Origin: Symbiodinium sp. CCMP2592
Lineage: Eukaryota; Sar; Dinophyceae; Suessiales; Symbiodiniaceae
Assembly (NCBI GenBank): GCA_905221615.1
Contig: CAJNDT010004957.1
Location: forward strand, 248,001-312,000
DNA: 64,000 bases
Direction: 5' to 3'
Shown here: positions 28,461 through 38,255 of the stretch, piece after piece
Numbering within the stretch: position 1 is the stretch's first letter
Layout of the letters: every line of letters begins with the position of its first letter
Program-made: the position numbers and the translations under genes
Notes under the pieces: model-generated
Database searches by the model: none
What the model saw: the letters and a program-made list of their open reading frames with translations, nothing else
Told to the model about the DNA's origin: nothing

Positions 28461-28708
28461 CCCTTGATTTTCCTCCAGGAGCTCTTGCTTCCTTGAATTC
28501 TTTTCAGGAGCTTATGCTTCCTGACTTAAATCTTGGACTGGATGTTTCAGGAGCTTAAGGCTTCCTGACTTAAATCTTGGACTGGATGCTTCAGGAGCTT
28601 CTGCTTCCTAAGGCGGCTTCTGGCTTATAATTTGCCCAAAACCCCAGATGCAGCACTCCTTTTACTCGCAGTCTCATCCCATGGCTTCCTTTCGAGTGGA
28701 CTTCACTC

Positions 28709-30822
28709 TCAGTGAAACTTTTCATCCCAGAGCTGGCTGGCTTTCGAGTGGGCTTTGCGAGCCCACTCTACGGCCTTCTCTTTCCCCAAGCCGTGGCCAA
28801 GAGCAAGCCTCTTCGCCTTGGCGTAAAATCGAGATGTGTAGTGGTTCCTACTGTCCGTGCTTTTAAACACGGAGTCAGAGATAATAGTGCTGATCGCCTC
28901 CTGGTAGAGCTCCTTCTCCTCGCGGCCGGGCACAGGGGCAGGGTTAACAGACTCCTTCTGCTTCTTGGCAGCTGTGCCGGCTTCTGGATCTTTGGCAGCA
29001 GGCCGCTTCTTCGGCGAGGCTTCTGGAGCTTTGCTCGCAGGCCGTTTCTGGACAGCCGCCTCCTTCTGCTTCTTGGTGAGGGGCTTGGCCGGAGAGGCTG
29101 CCCAGGCATTCTGCAAAGCTTGCTGTGTCGCCCTTTGCATGAAGTCCATGCTTCCAGATGCCCTTGGCATGCAGCCCATGCTGCCAGAAGCGGGGGTATG
29201 GGACACCGGAGGAGTGACAGGTGCAGGTACGACTGCTGCTGCAGGCTCCGTCTCGGCATCCTTCGCTGGCCCGTCCTGGAGTGCAAGTACACCTTTCAGC
29301 GGCACTGTCTCCGATGGCTGCACCATGTCCTCCATTTTGAACTTCGGGTTGATCTGCAAGCAGAGGGCCTGCACCTGTTGAAGTGCCTGCTTGTCGAGTT
29401 TCTTGGGCATCTTTTCCTTGCCGGTGGCAACATCCCGAATCTTGCCGGCCAGCATTCTGAATCTCAGGTTGAAGTACTGCAGCGACGAGTCTTCCCAGCC
29501 TGCAGGGCTTTGAATTTATGGGTTTAGGGGCCGGGTTAGGCACTAGAGTCTTAGGATCCTTAGGCTATACCTATCATGAGATTATAAGCGCCCCCAGCCT
29601 GGCAACTTCTGCTGTGGAGCCTGTAGTACCAGGATGTCCCTCTTGAACAGGCCGAGCAAAGCAGTCTGGAGCAAGGCATGGGGTATCAAGCCATTGGTGC
29701 AGATCTCGAAGATACGGTTCAAGATCGGAGCGAGGAACACGACCTCCTGGATGTGTTTGCCCAGGGCCGTCTTCCATGAGCATTCATCCAGTCCTCTGCA
29801 CAGCATGCCGAGTGTGTTGTGGCCCATCTGCCGCAACCCTTTTTCGACGGCATTTTCAAGGGCAGCTGCAGTCACTGACGGCAGCACCTTCAGCCGCTCG
29901 CCAACTGTCGGCAGTGCCATGGCAGGAGTCCTACAGCTGCAAACTAAAAAAACTGCACGGGAAAAACATACAATATATATACAACAACCATGCATGCGGG
30001 CACATCCTATGGTGTCACCGGATGCCTATAGGAGCTTCTAAGCTACCTTTTTTTTTAGGAGCTGGCGGCTTCCTCGCACATGGGTGGGACCGCCACGTCT
30101 TCACGAGGCGGTCCCGTGCGGATCCAGGACTGACACATCCTGGATTTCTTGGTTGCCTGGCTTCCTGGACCCCATTGGCTTGCGGGGTTCATGGAAGCCT
30201 TTCTGAGTATATGGTGCATTTGTGCCTTCTGTGCCTTTTCCTTGCTTATTGCATTTCTAAAGCGATCGAGTTGGCAGCTTCCTCGCCCTTGGCCTATCTT
30301 AATATCCCTCAGGAGCCTTTGGCTTCCTGGACTACAGCTCCTATAGATTCATGCACTCCTTTTTTCCCTCGCAGCGACTTCGATCCCTAGCATATACACA
30401 TGTGTCATGACACGTGCATTAAATTATAGCATGGAGCCACTACATGGCACTCATGCCCCGCCGTTTTTGCCGGCAGCCAGCTGCTGTAGCTTGAGGCCGA
30501 AGCGGAGGCAAGTCAACAGCCTCAGGGTTCGACGGGCAACACAGGCTTCTTTTTCCCAAGCTCTTTTGGAAACGAACCAGCTGTTGGGCAACACCTCGTT
30601 GAGGAAGGCGGTAGAAAGCCAGGGGAAGTTCACGTGTTGGTAGCCCACCCACCGTTCCCTTTTGCACTTGCGAGCCTCTGGGTCGAGCTCCTCCTCTCGG
30701 GCTTTCTGCAGAGCTGCCTCCACGAGGTCCTTGCCCTCAACGGCTTGGTCGCCCTCGTCTTTCTGCAGAGCTGCCTCCACGAGGTCCTTGACCTCAACGG
30801 CTTGCTCGGCCTCGTCTGCCAT
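28709..30822 (-). CDS. Inner element gene A: uncharacterised protein, multi-exon
   Basis: Exon 1, 30,822 to about 30,460, starts MADEAEQAVEVKDLVEAALQ and contains that 20-residue block twice. Exon 2, about 29,930-29,597, encodes LPTVGERLKVLPSVTAAALE... and looks helical. Exon 3, 29,499-28,709, follows CTGCAG| and encodes WEDSSLQYFNLRFRML, then a Pro/Ala linker with KKRPAAK-type basic clusters, then a conserved-looking end (HYTSRFYAKAKRLA...WARKAHSKASQLW) with its stop at 28,709-28,711. The introns hold the AGGAGC...CTTCCT motif. I do not recognise a catalytic domain. The basic stretches suggest nuclear location. The exon chain is inferred from order and strand; exons 1-2 and 3 could be separate genes. 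Confidence 0.5.
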
Positions 30823-31038
30823 GGCTGTACTACGGAGGCGAGCGGCGAGCTTGAGCTGAAAAACGGCTGCAGCAGATACGACATGCCCTGAAGATCCTAC
30901 AAGGAGGCCGAGGCTTAGATTGCTTCAGAACTGCAGGCGCTCAAAATCTCAGAGGAGCCCGAGGCTTCCTTCAGCAATTAAGGAACGAGGAGCCCGAGGC
31001 TTCCTTCAGCAATTAAGGAACGGTCCCATTTTTTCTCC

Positions 31039-32947
31039 TCAGAGCGGCGGTCCAGGCTGTGCAAGGATCTCTGCCAGTTCGATTGACATGGCATCTGTGT
31101 ACTGCCGCATGAAACGATCCAACGAAGTCAGCATCGTCCGGCTCTTGGTACACATCTTGAGGAGACCCTTGCATTTGGACATATAATCCTCGCCGGAGTA
31201 TGTCCAAGTCAGCTTGGGGGAAAGATGCCTCGCCAGCTGCAGCCCATGCAGAAACCAGTGTGTCTTGAATGTCAACTGGAAGGCCAGATGGCCCTGCTCC
31301 AGAAAGGACTTATTCAAAATCGTCATGCACTGGAAGAGACAAACGGCCGTGAGCATCATCCGATCCGCCACCTCTTTCGAGGGCTTCCAGTCTTCGATGC
31401 CATCTGCCATTTGGTCCAAATCGCGGCTGAAACTCAAAGCCAGGGCAATCTGTTGGTGCTCCTCGTTGTCCTGTTGCAGGTGCTGTTGGCAGATGCTCGC
31501 CAAAGCTGCAATAACGCCCTTAGTTTCTGCTGCCTTGGCCTTCAAGCGAGGGTATCCCTTTCTGCAGTGAATATCCTGTGGGTCAGCCAGGACCATGGTC
31601 TGAGTGATGTAGTTGATGCCATTGCCCTTGTGCTGCCGCCAGTAGTCCTGCAGGGGAGCTGAAGCTGCCTACACACTACAACTTTTATATACCATGTCTC
31701 ACAACAACAGGAGCTTAAGCTGCCTATACCATATCTGAAAACAGCAGGAGCTTAAGCTGCCTATACATATCTGAAAACAGGAGGAGCTTAAGCTAGCCTA
31801 TCTGAAAAAAAGGAAAGTTCACAGCCTTCATCTGCAGCAATACATTGTCCAGGTTTTCCTCTACTCCGCCAGGAAGGATCCTCCAGCAGAGAACCCACAA
31901 CGTTGAGCCAGCCAGCCGCTGGTCGAAGCCGAGGTGCTTGCTGTGCATCCAGTCCGGAATCACACCACTGGGGCTCACAAGGTGTCGCAGGAGAGGGCAG
32001 CAGCTGCGGCGAGGGCAGTGCCATGGATCCACAGGAACCTCCGCCACGTTTTTGTAGTCGAACATATTGTCTTTGCTGATGTTGCAATGCCCGCAAGGGA
32101 AGTTGGAATTCCACCGTGGCAAGTTGTGACTCGTGTTGTACCATTCCAAGTCACCAGTCAGAAAAAGGAGCACCGGGAACAAGTCATTGTTCGTCTTGCA
32201 TTCTTCGAAACATCGTTCAAAGGCCCGAACGACGTGTCCCCAGATGCTGGCCACAGTGTTGCCACAGGAAGACACCACGATCTGCTCAGTCCAAACAGCA
32301 CTTATCAGCACATGGACGAGCTTTGAAGAGGTCTGTGAGGAGAGCAGGCTTCTCCAAGAGATAAAAGCACAAGACCTGTCCTTGCTGTCAATCGGAACTC
32401 CATCGCCGTGCAGGATCAGCGGTACCGCTCTGGATTGGTAGTTCTTGATCTTCTTCACGGGATGGTGCAGGAGTGCAGGGTGCGAGGAGCCGACCTCTCG
32501 CCAAAAGTTCGCTATGTCACCATCGTTCCTGCAGCATAACTCACGGAAGACCATTGGCTGTCGCTGCAGCGACCGAAACACGTCAACAGGGTCCAAAAAC
32601 GGGATCGCAGCCCGGAGAGCTTTCTTGATGGGCACACACACGTTGCTGCTCACAAGAGCAGGCATTTGAGTGTGCCTCAATAGGTCTCTCCGGAGATTTC
32701 CCTGATATAGGCCCCGAGAGCCGAGATTGGCAAGTATGCGAATCTCGGCTTTCACTGGCTCCAATGCATCTTCTTCCACCAGTGCAGCCACCACCTGTAC
32801 TTCTGGCAAAGACATCTTCCCCCAGCCGAATGACCGCAGAAGGTGGGTCGCCAATCGGCTGGGTTCTGGAACTGCTGCCGAAGTTTGTGCAGCACGTTTC
32901 GCAGCTCTTTGTTTGGATCCTCCCCGCTGCATGATGTCCGGATCCAT
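31039..32947 (-). CDS. Inner element gene B: CACTA/Tnp2-like transposase
   Basis: Exon 1, 32,947 to about 31,800, starts MDPDIMQRGGSKQRAAKRAA. Exon 2, about 31,657-31,039, follows CCCCTGCAG| (DYWRQHKGNGINY...). In order: LILHGDGVPIDSKDRS, VLLFLTGDLEWYNTSHNLPR, a CxxC knuckle (FPCGHCNIS), a Cys/His stretch, DWMHSKHLGFDQRLAGS, and in exon 2 KTHWFLHGLQLARHL. The D-G, GDL, CxxC and D-x-MH-x-x-x-LG blocks follow the order seen in Tnp2/Plavaka-type transposases and in the plus-strand gene at 18,807-20,834. The intron is built of about four direct copies of the TATAGGCAGCTTAAGCTCCT unit (coding-strand sense). It is the natural candidate for moving the inner element. Confidence 0.6.
31657..31800 (-). 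repeat. Intron made of about four direct repeats carrying the inner-element motif
   Basis: On the coding strand, TATAGGCAGCTTAAGCTCCT recurs three to four times at roughly 40-bp spacing, separated by GCTGTTTTCAGATATG. The last copy runs straight into the 3' splice site CCCCTGCAG|. Confidence 0.7.
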
Positions 32948-33139
32948 GGCGGCACACATCTCACAGATCTACTGCAAAAAATTCAAGGCTTGGGAGGACT
33001 GCTGAGGATAAACAAATATTGTCTAGCGGCCACAAAACAGGAGCCTCTGGCTTCCTTAATTGTACATTAGCTTCAAGGAGCCTCTGGCTTCCTTATCCTA
33101 CATTATCTTCAAGGAGCCTTCGGCATCCTCATATACGTG

Positions 33140-33460
33140 TGCTCCTCGAAAAAAAAACCCTAAGCCCTATAACCCCTTTGGGTGCCCTGACCCCTTTGTG
33201 GTTTAGAACAGGTATACCCTAAAGACCCTAAGCCCGAACCCTATACCCTAAAGTGCTATTGTGGAAAAACCTTAAAACCTTAAACCCTTACAGACCCTAA
33301 AACCCTAAGGGTTTGGAGGGTTTAGGCTTAGGGGGGTTTAAGGGTTGATGGCTTTCAGGGTTTAGGGTTTGGGGCACTGGACTCTTCAGGGTTCTTTTCA
33401 GGGCAGGCTTAGCGGGTTCAGGGTTTAGGGGGTTACGGTTTAGGGTATATCTTTCTATCT
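33140..33460. repeat. TTTAGGG/CCCTAAA-rich spacer inside the inner element
   Basis: Degenerate telomere-like words on both strands. Similar text continues at 34,800-35,470. No gene is visible. Confidence 0.7.
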
Positions 33461-33463
33461 TAT

Positions 33464-33533
33464 ATATATATATGTGTGTATATATATATATATGAATATA
33501 TATATGAATATATATATATATATATATATATGA

Positions 33534-33574
<41 letters not shown>

Positions 33575-33678
33575 CATATATACATATATACATATATACA
33601 TATATACATATACACATATATACACATACATATACATATACATACATATACATATACATATGCATATACATATGCATC

Positions 33679-33716
<38 letters not shown>

Positions 33717-33727
33717 TATACATATAC

Positions 33728-33771
<44 letters not shown>

Positions 33772-33798
33772 GTATATGTATATGTCAATGTATATGTA

Positions 33799-33829
<31 letters not shown>

Positions 33830-33862
33830 ATGTATATGTATGTATATATATATATATATACA
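33464..33862. repeat. (TA)n/TATACA microsatellite, about 400 bp
   Basis: Near-pure TATATA, CATATA and ATGTATATG repeats. Frames encoding YIYIYI or YMYMYM come only from the repeat. Confidence 0.95.
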
Positions 33863-33865
33863 CGT

Positions 33866-34228
33866 TGGGTGGTGGGTGGTGGGTGGTGGGTGGTGGATAG
33901 CGGGCGGTGGGCGGTGGGTCGTGGATGGTACGTGGCGATGGGCGGTGGGTGGTGGGTGGTGGGTGTGGGTGCCGTGGGTGCTGTGTCGTTGGTGGTTGGT
34001 CGTGGGCGGTGGGTGGTGGCTGGCGGGTGGTGGGCGGTGGGTCGTGGATGGTTGCTCGTGGCGGCGGTGGGTGGCGGGTTTTGGGTGTGGGTGCCGTGGG
34101 TGCTGGGTCGTTGGTGGTTGGTCGTGGGTGCTGGGTGCTGGGTGGTAGTGGTGGGTGCTAGGTGGTGGTGGGTGTTGGGCAATGGGCGGTGGGTCGTGTG
34201 TGGTGTTTGGGTGGTGCTGGCTGGGTGA
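33866..34228 (+). repeat. G-rich (GGTGGGTGGTGG)n tract
   Basis: About 360 bp of GGTGGGT/GGGCGGTG repeats with almost no runs of C on this strand, in two related halves that each contain GGGTGCCGTGGGTGCTG. Many G-runs in short succession could form G-quadruplexes on the plus strand. The Pro/Thr/His-rich minus-strand frame through it is a repeat artefact. Confidence 0.85.
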
Positions 34229-34248
34229 TTTTCCGGTGGTCTTTTTCG

Positions 34249-34800
34249 TCCGGGCACTGAAAAATTCAGTGCCCGGACAGAAAGCGGCACCGGATGAGTT
34301 GGGTTTTGAATCGAAGTTTCATCGAAGTTTCGATGAAACTTCGATTCATGAGTCGAAGTTTCATCGAAACTTCGATCAAACTTCGATTCAGTGAATCGGA
34401 GTTTCATCGAAGTTTCGATTGCTCCGAGTCGGAGTTTGATCGAAACTTCGACTCGTGAGTCGAAGTTTGATCGGAACTTCGACTCATGAGTCGAAGTTCC
34501 GATCAAACTTCGATTCGCAATCGAAACTTCGATGAAACTTCGATTGGGCAGTAGAAGTTTCGATCAAACTTCGACTGCTCGGAATCGAAACTTCGATCAA
34601 ACTTCGACTGCATGAGTCGAAGTTTGATCGAAGTTTCGATGAAACTTCTACTATGTGAATCGAAGTTTCGTCGAAACTTCGATCAAACTTCGACTCCTTC
34701 GGTGGCGCTTTTTTACCGGGCATTGAAAATTTTCAATGCCCCGTGAGAAAAGCACCACCGAAGGAGTCGAAGTTTGATCGAAATTTCGACGAAACTTCGA
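34249..34800. repeat. Palindromic satellite (TCGAAGTTTGATCGAAG-type) bounded by hairpins
   Basis: Opens with a perfect hairpin at 34,249-34,279 (GTCCGGGCACTGAA / TTCAGTGCCCGGAC). From about 34,307 nearly every base belongs to alternating TCGAAGTTT(G/C)ATCG and its reverse complement. A longer imperfect hairpin at about 34,697-34,764 has CCTTCGGTGG and CCACCGAAGG at its ends and GGGCATTGAAAATTTTCAATGCCC in its centre. No gene. Confidence 0.8.
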
Positions 34801-35687
34801 CTCACCTTAAGCCCTACCCTAAACTCGCAAACCAGAAGCCCTGAACACCTTGCTATCCCCAAGCCCGTGAAAACCCTAAACCTAAAAACCTAAACCCCTA
34901 AAACGTCCTTAAACCCTAAAGCCCCTAGCTTAGACCTAAACCAAAATACCTAAGCCGAATACCCTAAACCCGTACAAATAAACCCCTAAACCCACGTTAC
35001 CTCTAAACACCCTCCCACCCAAACCCGAAACCCCCGAATCTCAAACCTAAACCCTTATACCCTAAACCCCTGAACCCACGTTACCCCCAAACCCGAAACC
35101 CTCGAATCTCAAACCCAAAACCCCATACCCTAAACCCCTCAAACCCTAAACCCATGAACAGGCTACATCCCAACTCTAAACCACCGAATCTCAAACCCTA
35201 TACCCTAAACCCCTAAACCCCTGAATCCTGAACACCCGAACATCCCAAATCCAATATCGTGAAAACCCTAAACCCCTATAACCCCAGCCCGCAACCCTCA
35301 ATTATAGCCTAACCCTTTAACTCGAGAAAAGCTGCAACCAAAAACCCTAAACCCGAGTACTCCAGAAAACCCAGACACCTCAACCAAAAAAATCATCTAT
35401 CTCAAAACTTATGGCCCTGCAAACCCTAAAGCCTCAGAGTTTAACTTAAGAAACATCCACCAAACCCGAAGATAAAGTCTTCTTTGGAGGAGCCGAAGGC
35501 TTCCTTTGCAACATACACCTAGGATATATATAATATTCTCTTAGGAGCCTTTGGCTTCCTAAAGCTCACATGCATACATGCACTTCTTTTTCGTCGCAGC
35601 AGCTGCTTCGATCCCCAGAGCAAACATGCACATGTGTCATGACACGTCGATCCTAAAAGACGAATTGTAGAATGGAAACATTCAAAA

Positions 35688-37432
35688 TCAAATGAGGGCA
35701 GTCATGCCCTTGATCAAATCCTGGGCTGCGAGCAGGCCAGTTGCAGCCTTTTGCAACAGCGACCTCAGCTCAGCAAGCGAAAGGTTCTTGAAGAGCTTCG
35801 CTTTCTCGAGATCCGAGTGCAAGGGCATCAAGTCCTCCCAAGCCTTCTGGAGCTGGCCCTTGAGGGTCGTCCACACCGAGCTTTTGCTCAAAGCTGCCGT
35901 CTCCTTTGAAAGCACTTTGGAAACACTGATCCTCGTGGCATTTGCCCACTGCAAGGCTTCCTCCACCTTCGTACTAGCTTCCGCAGTCCAGCTCTCTGCT
36001 CCCGGTTTGTCACACAAAGCCAGAAGGCCACCCTGGAGCTCTGAGCCACATCCAGCAGCACGGTCCGGTTCCAGGCATGGTTGGAAGTTTGCGAAGAAGC
36101 TGTCGAATCCCTCGGCGGCGGAGTCGGTGATGCTCTGGTCGGGCTTCCTGAGCTGATGGGAACAAAACTTAGTATCTATAGCTCATTCAAGCTTTTAAAA
36201 CATAAGCCTCTAAATGCTCCGTAGCTTCGATGTCGACATCCTATTGTTGGTGCCAGTCTCATTGGTGACGACGATCTCTCTGAAGCAGTAGAACAAGGAA
36301 CCATTGTTGTTCACCTCATACACATCCCCGGTGGCCAGAGCTTTCTTGAAAGCTTCCTCCCCTCCCAGCTTGGCCACCATCAGTGCTCTGGGTTTGCCCT
36401 TCACCTTGTCCTTGCCACAAACCTTCTTGTAGAAGGTGCTCAGCTGCTGGAGCACGGCGGACTCGGTGTTCAGCTTGTACATCTGGCCGGCCTTGCCCCC
36501 GGATTTCTTCTCAACCGCACCATTGATGAGCTTCGTCTTGTCGGCCTCAGATGGTTGCACAGCAGGAGCCAAAGGCTACCTCAAGGATCAAAAGCCTATG
36601 GCAATTATAGCAGGAGCCAAAGGCTGCCTCTGACGGTGCCTCCTTTATAGGGCCAAAGCCTAGATATCAAAATGTGGCAAGGCACCCGTGACACTTTCTC
36701 AGAGAGAAACAACTTCTGGATATCGTCCGGCATGGTGCTCAAGTGCTTCGAGAACCACCATGCCTTGTTCTTGTCCCTGCTTTCCCCCTGCCCGGCAGGC
36801 GGCTGGGGCTCGCTGTTGCAAAGCTGCAGGTCGCCCAGCTTCGCCGCTTTCTCACGGTCCTGGTCCGAGCGAGACTTTTTCGCCTTGCTGCTTTCCTCCG
36901 GCGGGCTGCCCGGTCGCTTCTCCGTACCGTTGTCGGGGGGGTTCGGCTCTTCGACCGTGCTTCCCTTGCCCTTGGCCTTGGCTTTGGCCTTGGCTTTGGC
37001 CTTCGCCTTGGCCTTGGCTTGGGGCTTGGTGGCCTTGCTGTCGCTGTCGGCCTTCTCGTCCTGCTCGTGCTCCTGGCTCGACTCCTGCTGCTTCTCCTCC
37101 TTCGCCACGGCCTCGTCGTCCGCCTTCTCGTCCTCGCTGGACTTCTCGGACTTTGCCGCCTTGCCTTTGGCCTTTGCTTTAGGCTCCTCGGCGGCCTTGC
37201 TTTTGGCCTTCGCCTTTGCCTTGGCCTTGGCTTTGGCCTTGGCCTTGGCCTTGGCCTTGGCTTTGGCCTTGGCCTTGGCCTTGGGTGCAGCCTCAACCTC
37301 GCTAGCTTCAGGCTCTTGAGGCTCCGGGACTTCCTGAACTACCTCCACTTCTTGAGTGTCTTCTTGCTGAGTGTCGAGCTCTGGCTCACTACCCTTTCCA
37401 CCGAAGAACACGTCCAAGGCACTCTGGCTCAT
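35688..37432 (-). CDS. Inner element gene C: PIP-box protein with KA-repeat linker, multi-exon
   Basis: Exon 1, 37,432 to about 36,684, starts MSQSALDVFFGGKG. The residues Q-x-x-L-x-x-F-F form a textbook PCNA-interacting (PIP) box right at the N-terminus. An acidic stretch follows, then about 25 Lys-Ala repeats (37,165-37,285), then a Ser/Glu/Lys linker and DKNKAWWFSKHLSTMPDDIQ. Exon 2, about 36,560-36,210, encodes a compact domain (GGKAGQMYKLNTESAVLQQL...YEVNNNGSLFYCFREI). Exon 3, about 36,152-35,688, encodes RKPDQSITDSAAEGFDSFFA and a helical end. The PIP box would tether the protein to the replication clamp (known for the motif; inferred here). The rest is uncharacterised. Motif-bearing introns separate the exons. 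Confidence 0.55.
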
Positions 37433-37888
37433 GGCTTCAAGCGAGGGTGAAACACGTCTTGTCTTGAGCTCCAGGACTGCAGCACGGTATGCAGATGACA
37501 AGGGGCCTGGGCTGACATGGGAGCCTCTAGAGTGCTACAGTAATCCTCGGCCACGGTCAAACTCTAGCTTCAAGCTTCAGGAGCCCAAGGCTTCCTGTTC
37601 TAAACCCTCTGAGGAGCCTGAGGCTTCCTGTCCTAAACCTTCTGAGGAGCCTGAGGCTTCCTGCCCTATTGAAAAAACTGCAAGAAGCTCGCAGGCGGGT
37701 TTAGGGTTTGGGGCTTTAGGGTTTAAGGGTTTAAGGTTTAGGGTGCATATAGTGCTCCTGTTATAATTGCTGCACCTCTACCACTTCAAGGAGCCTGAGG
37801 CTTCCTGCCTTAAGTCACTTACAGTACACAACACGGACACAAAACTTTTTTCTGCAAGAACCGATCGTGCATTATGCTCGCTGCATGG

Positions 37889-38214
37889 TCACACGGCTGG
37901 AGTTCCCCAGCTTTGCGAGGAACCCCATCCACCAGAGGAGCCCCATCCACCGCCGTTCTTGTCACCGTTCGAGCCATCTTTGGGATTCCAGGGGCCCCAT
38001 GTCTGATCGTCTTCCTCTTCTTCATCGTCATCTTCCTCGTCATCCTGGCCCTTGGAGCCAGAAGCACCTGCAGGGGGGTTTACTTGCATGGGCAGGGACA
38101 ACACTCTAAGGAGTTATCTACATATATATATATATAATATATAATATAATATATTATATATAATATACTTATAGGATATATACTTATAGGAAGGAGCCCG
38201 AGGCTGCCTGCTAT

Positions 38215-38255
<41 letters not shown>

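Noticed and set aside
33460-34506. Long Pro/Thr/His/Tyr-rich minus-strand frame
   Set aside because: It is a translation of G-rich and (TA)n repeats plus the palindromic satellite, with no splice or codon signal.
36672-37319. Ala/Leu-rich plus-strand frame
   Set aside because: Antisense shadow of the KA-repeat exon of gene C.
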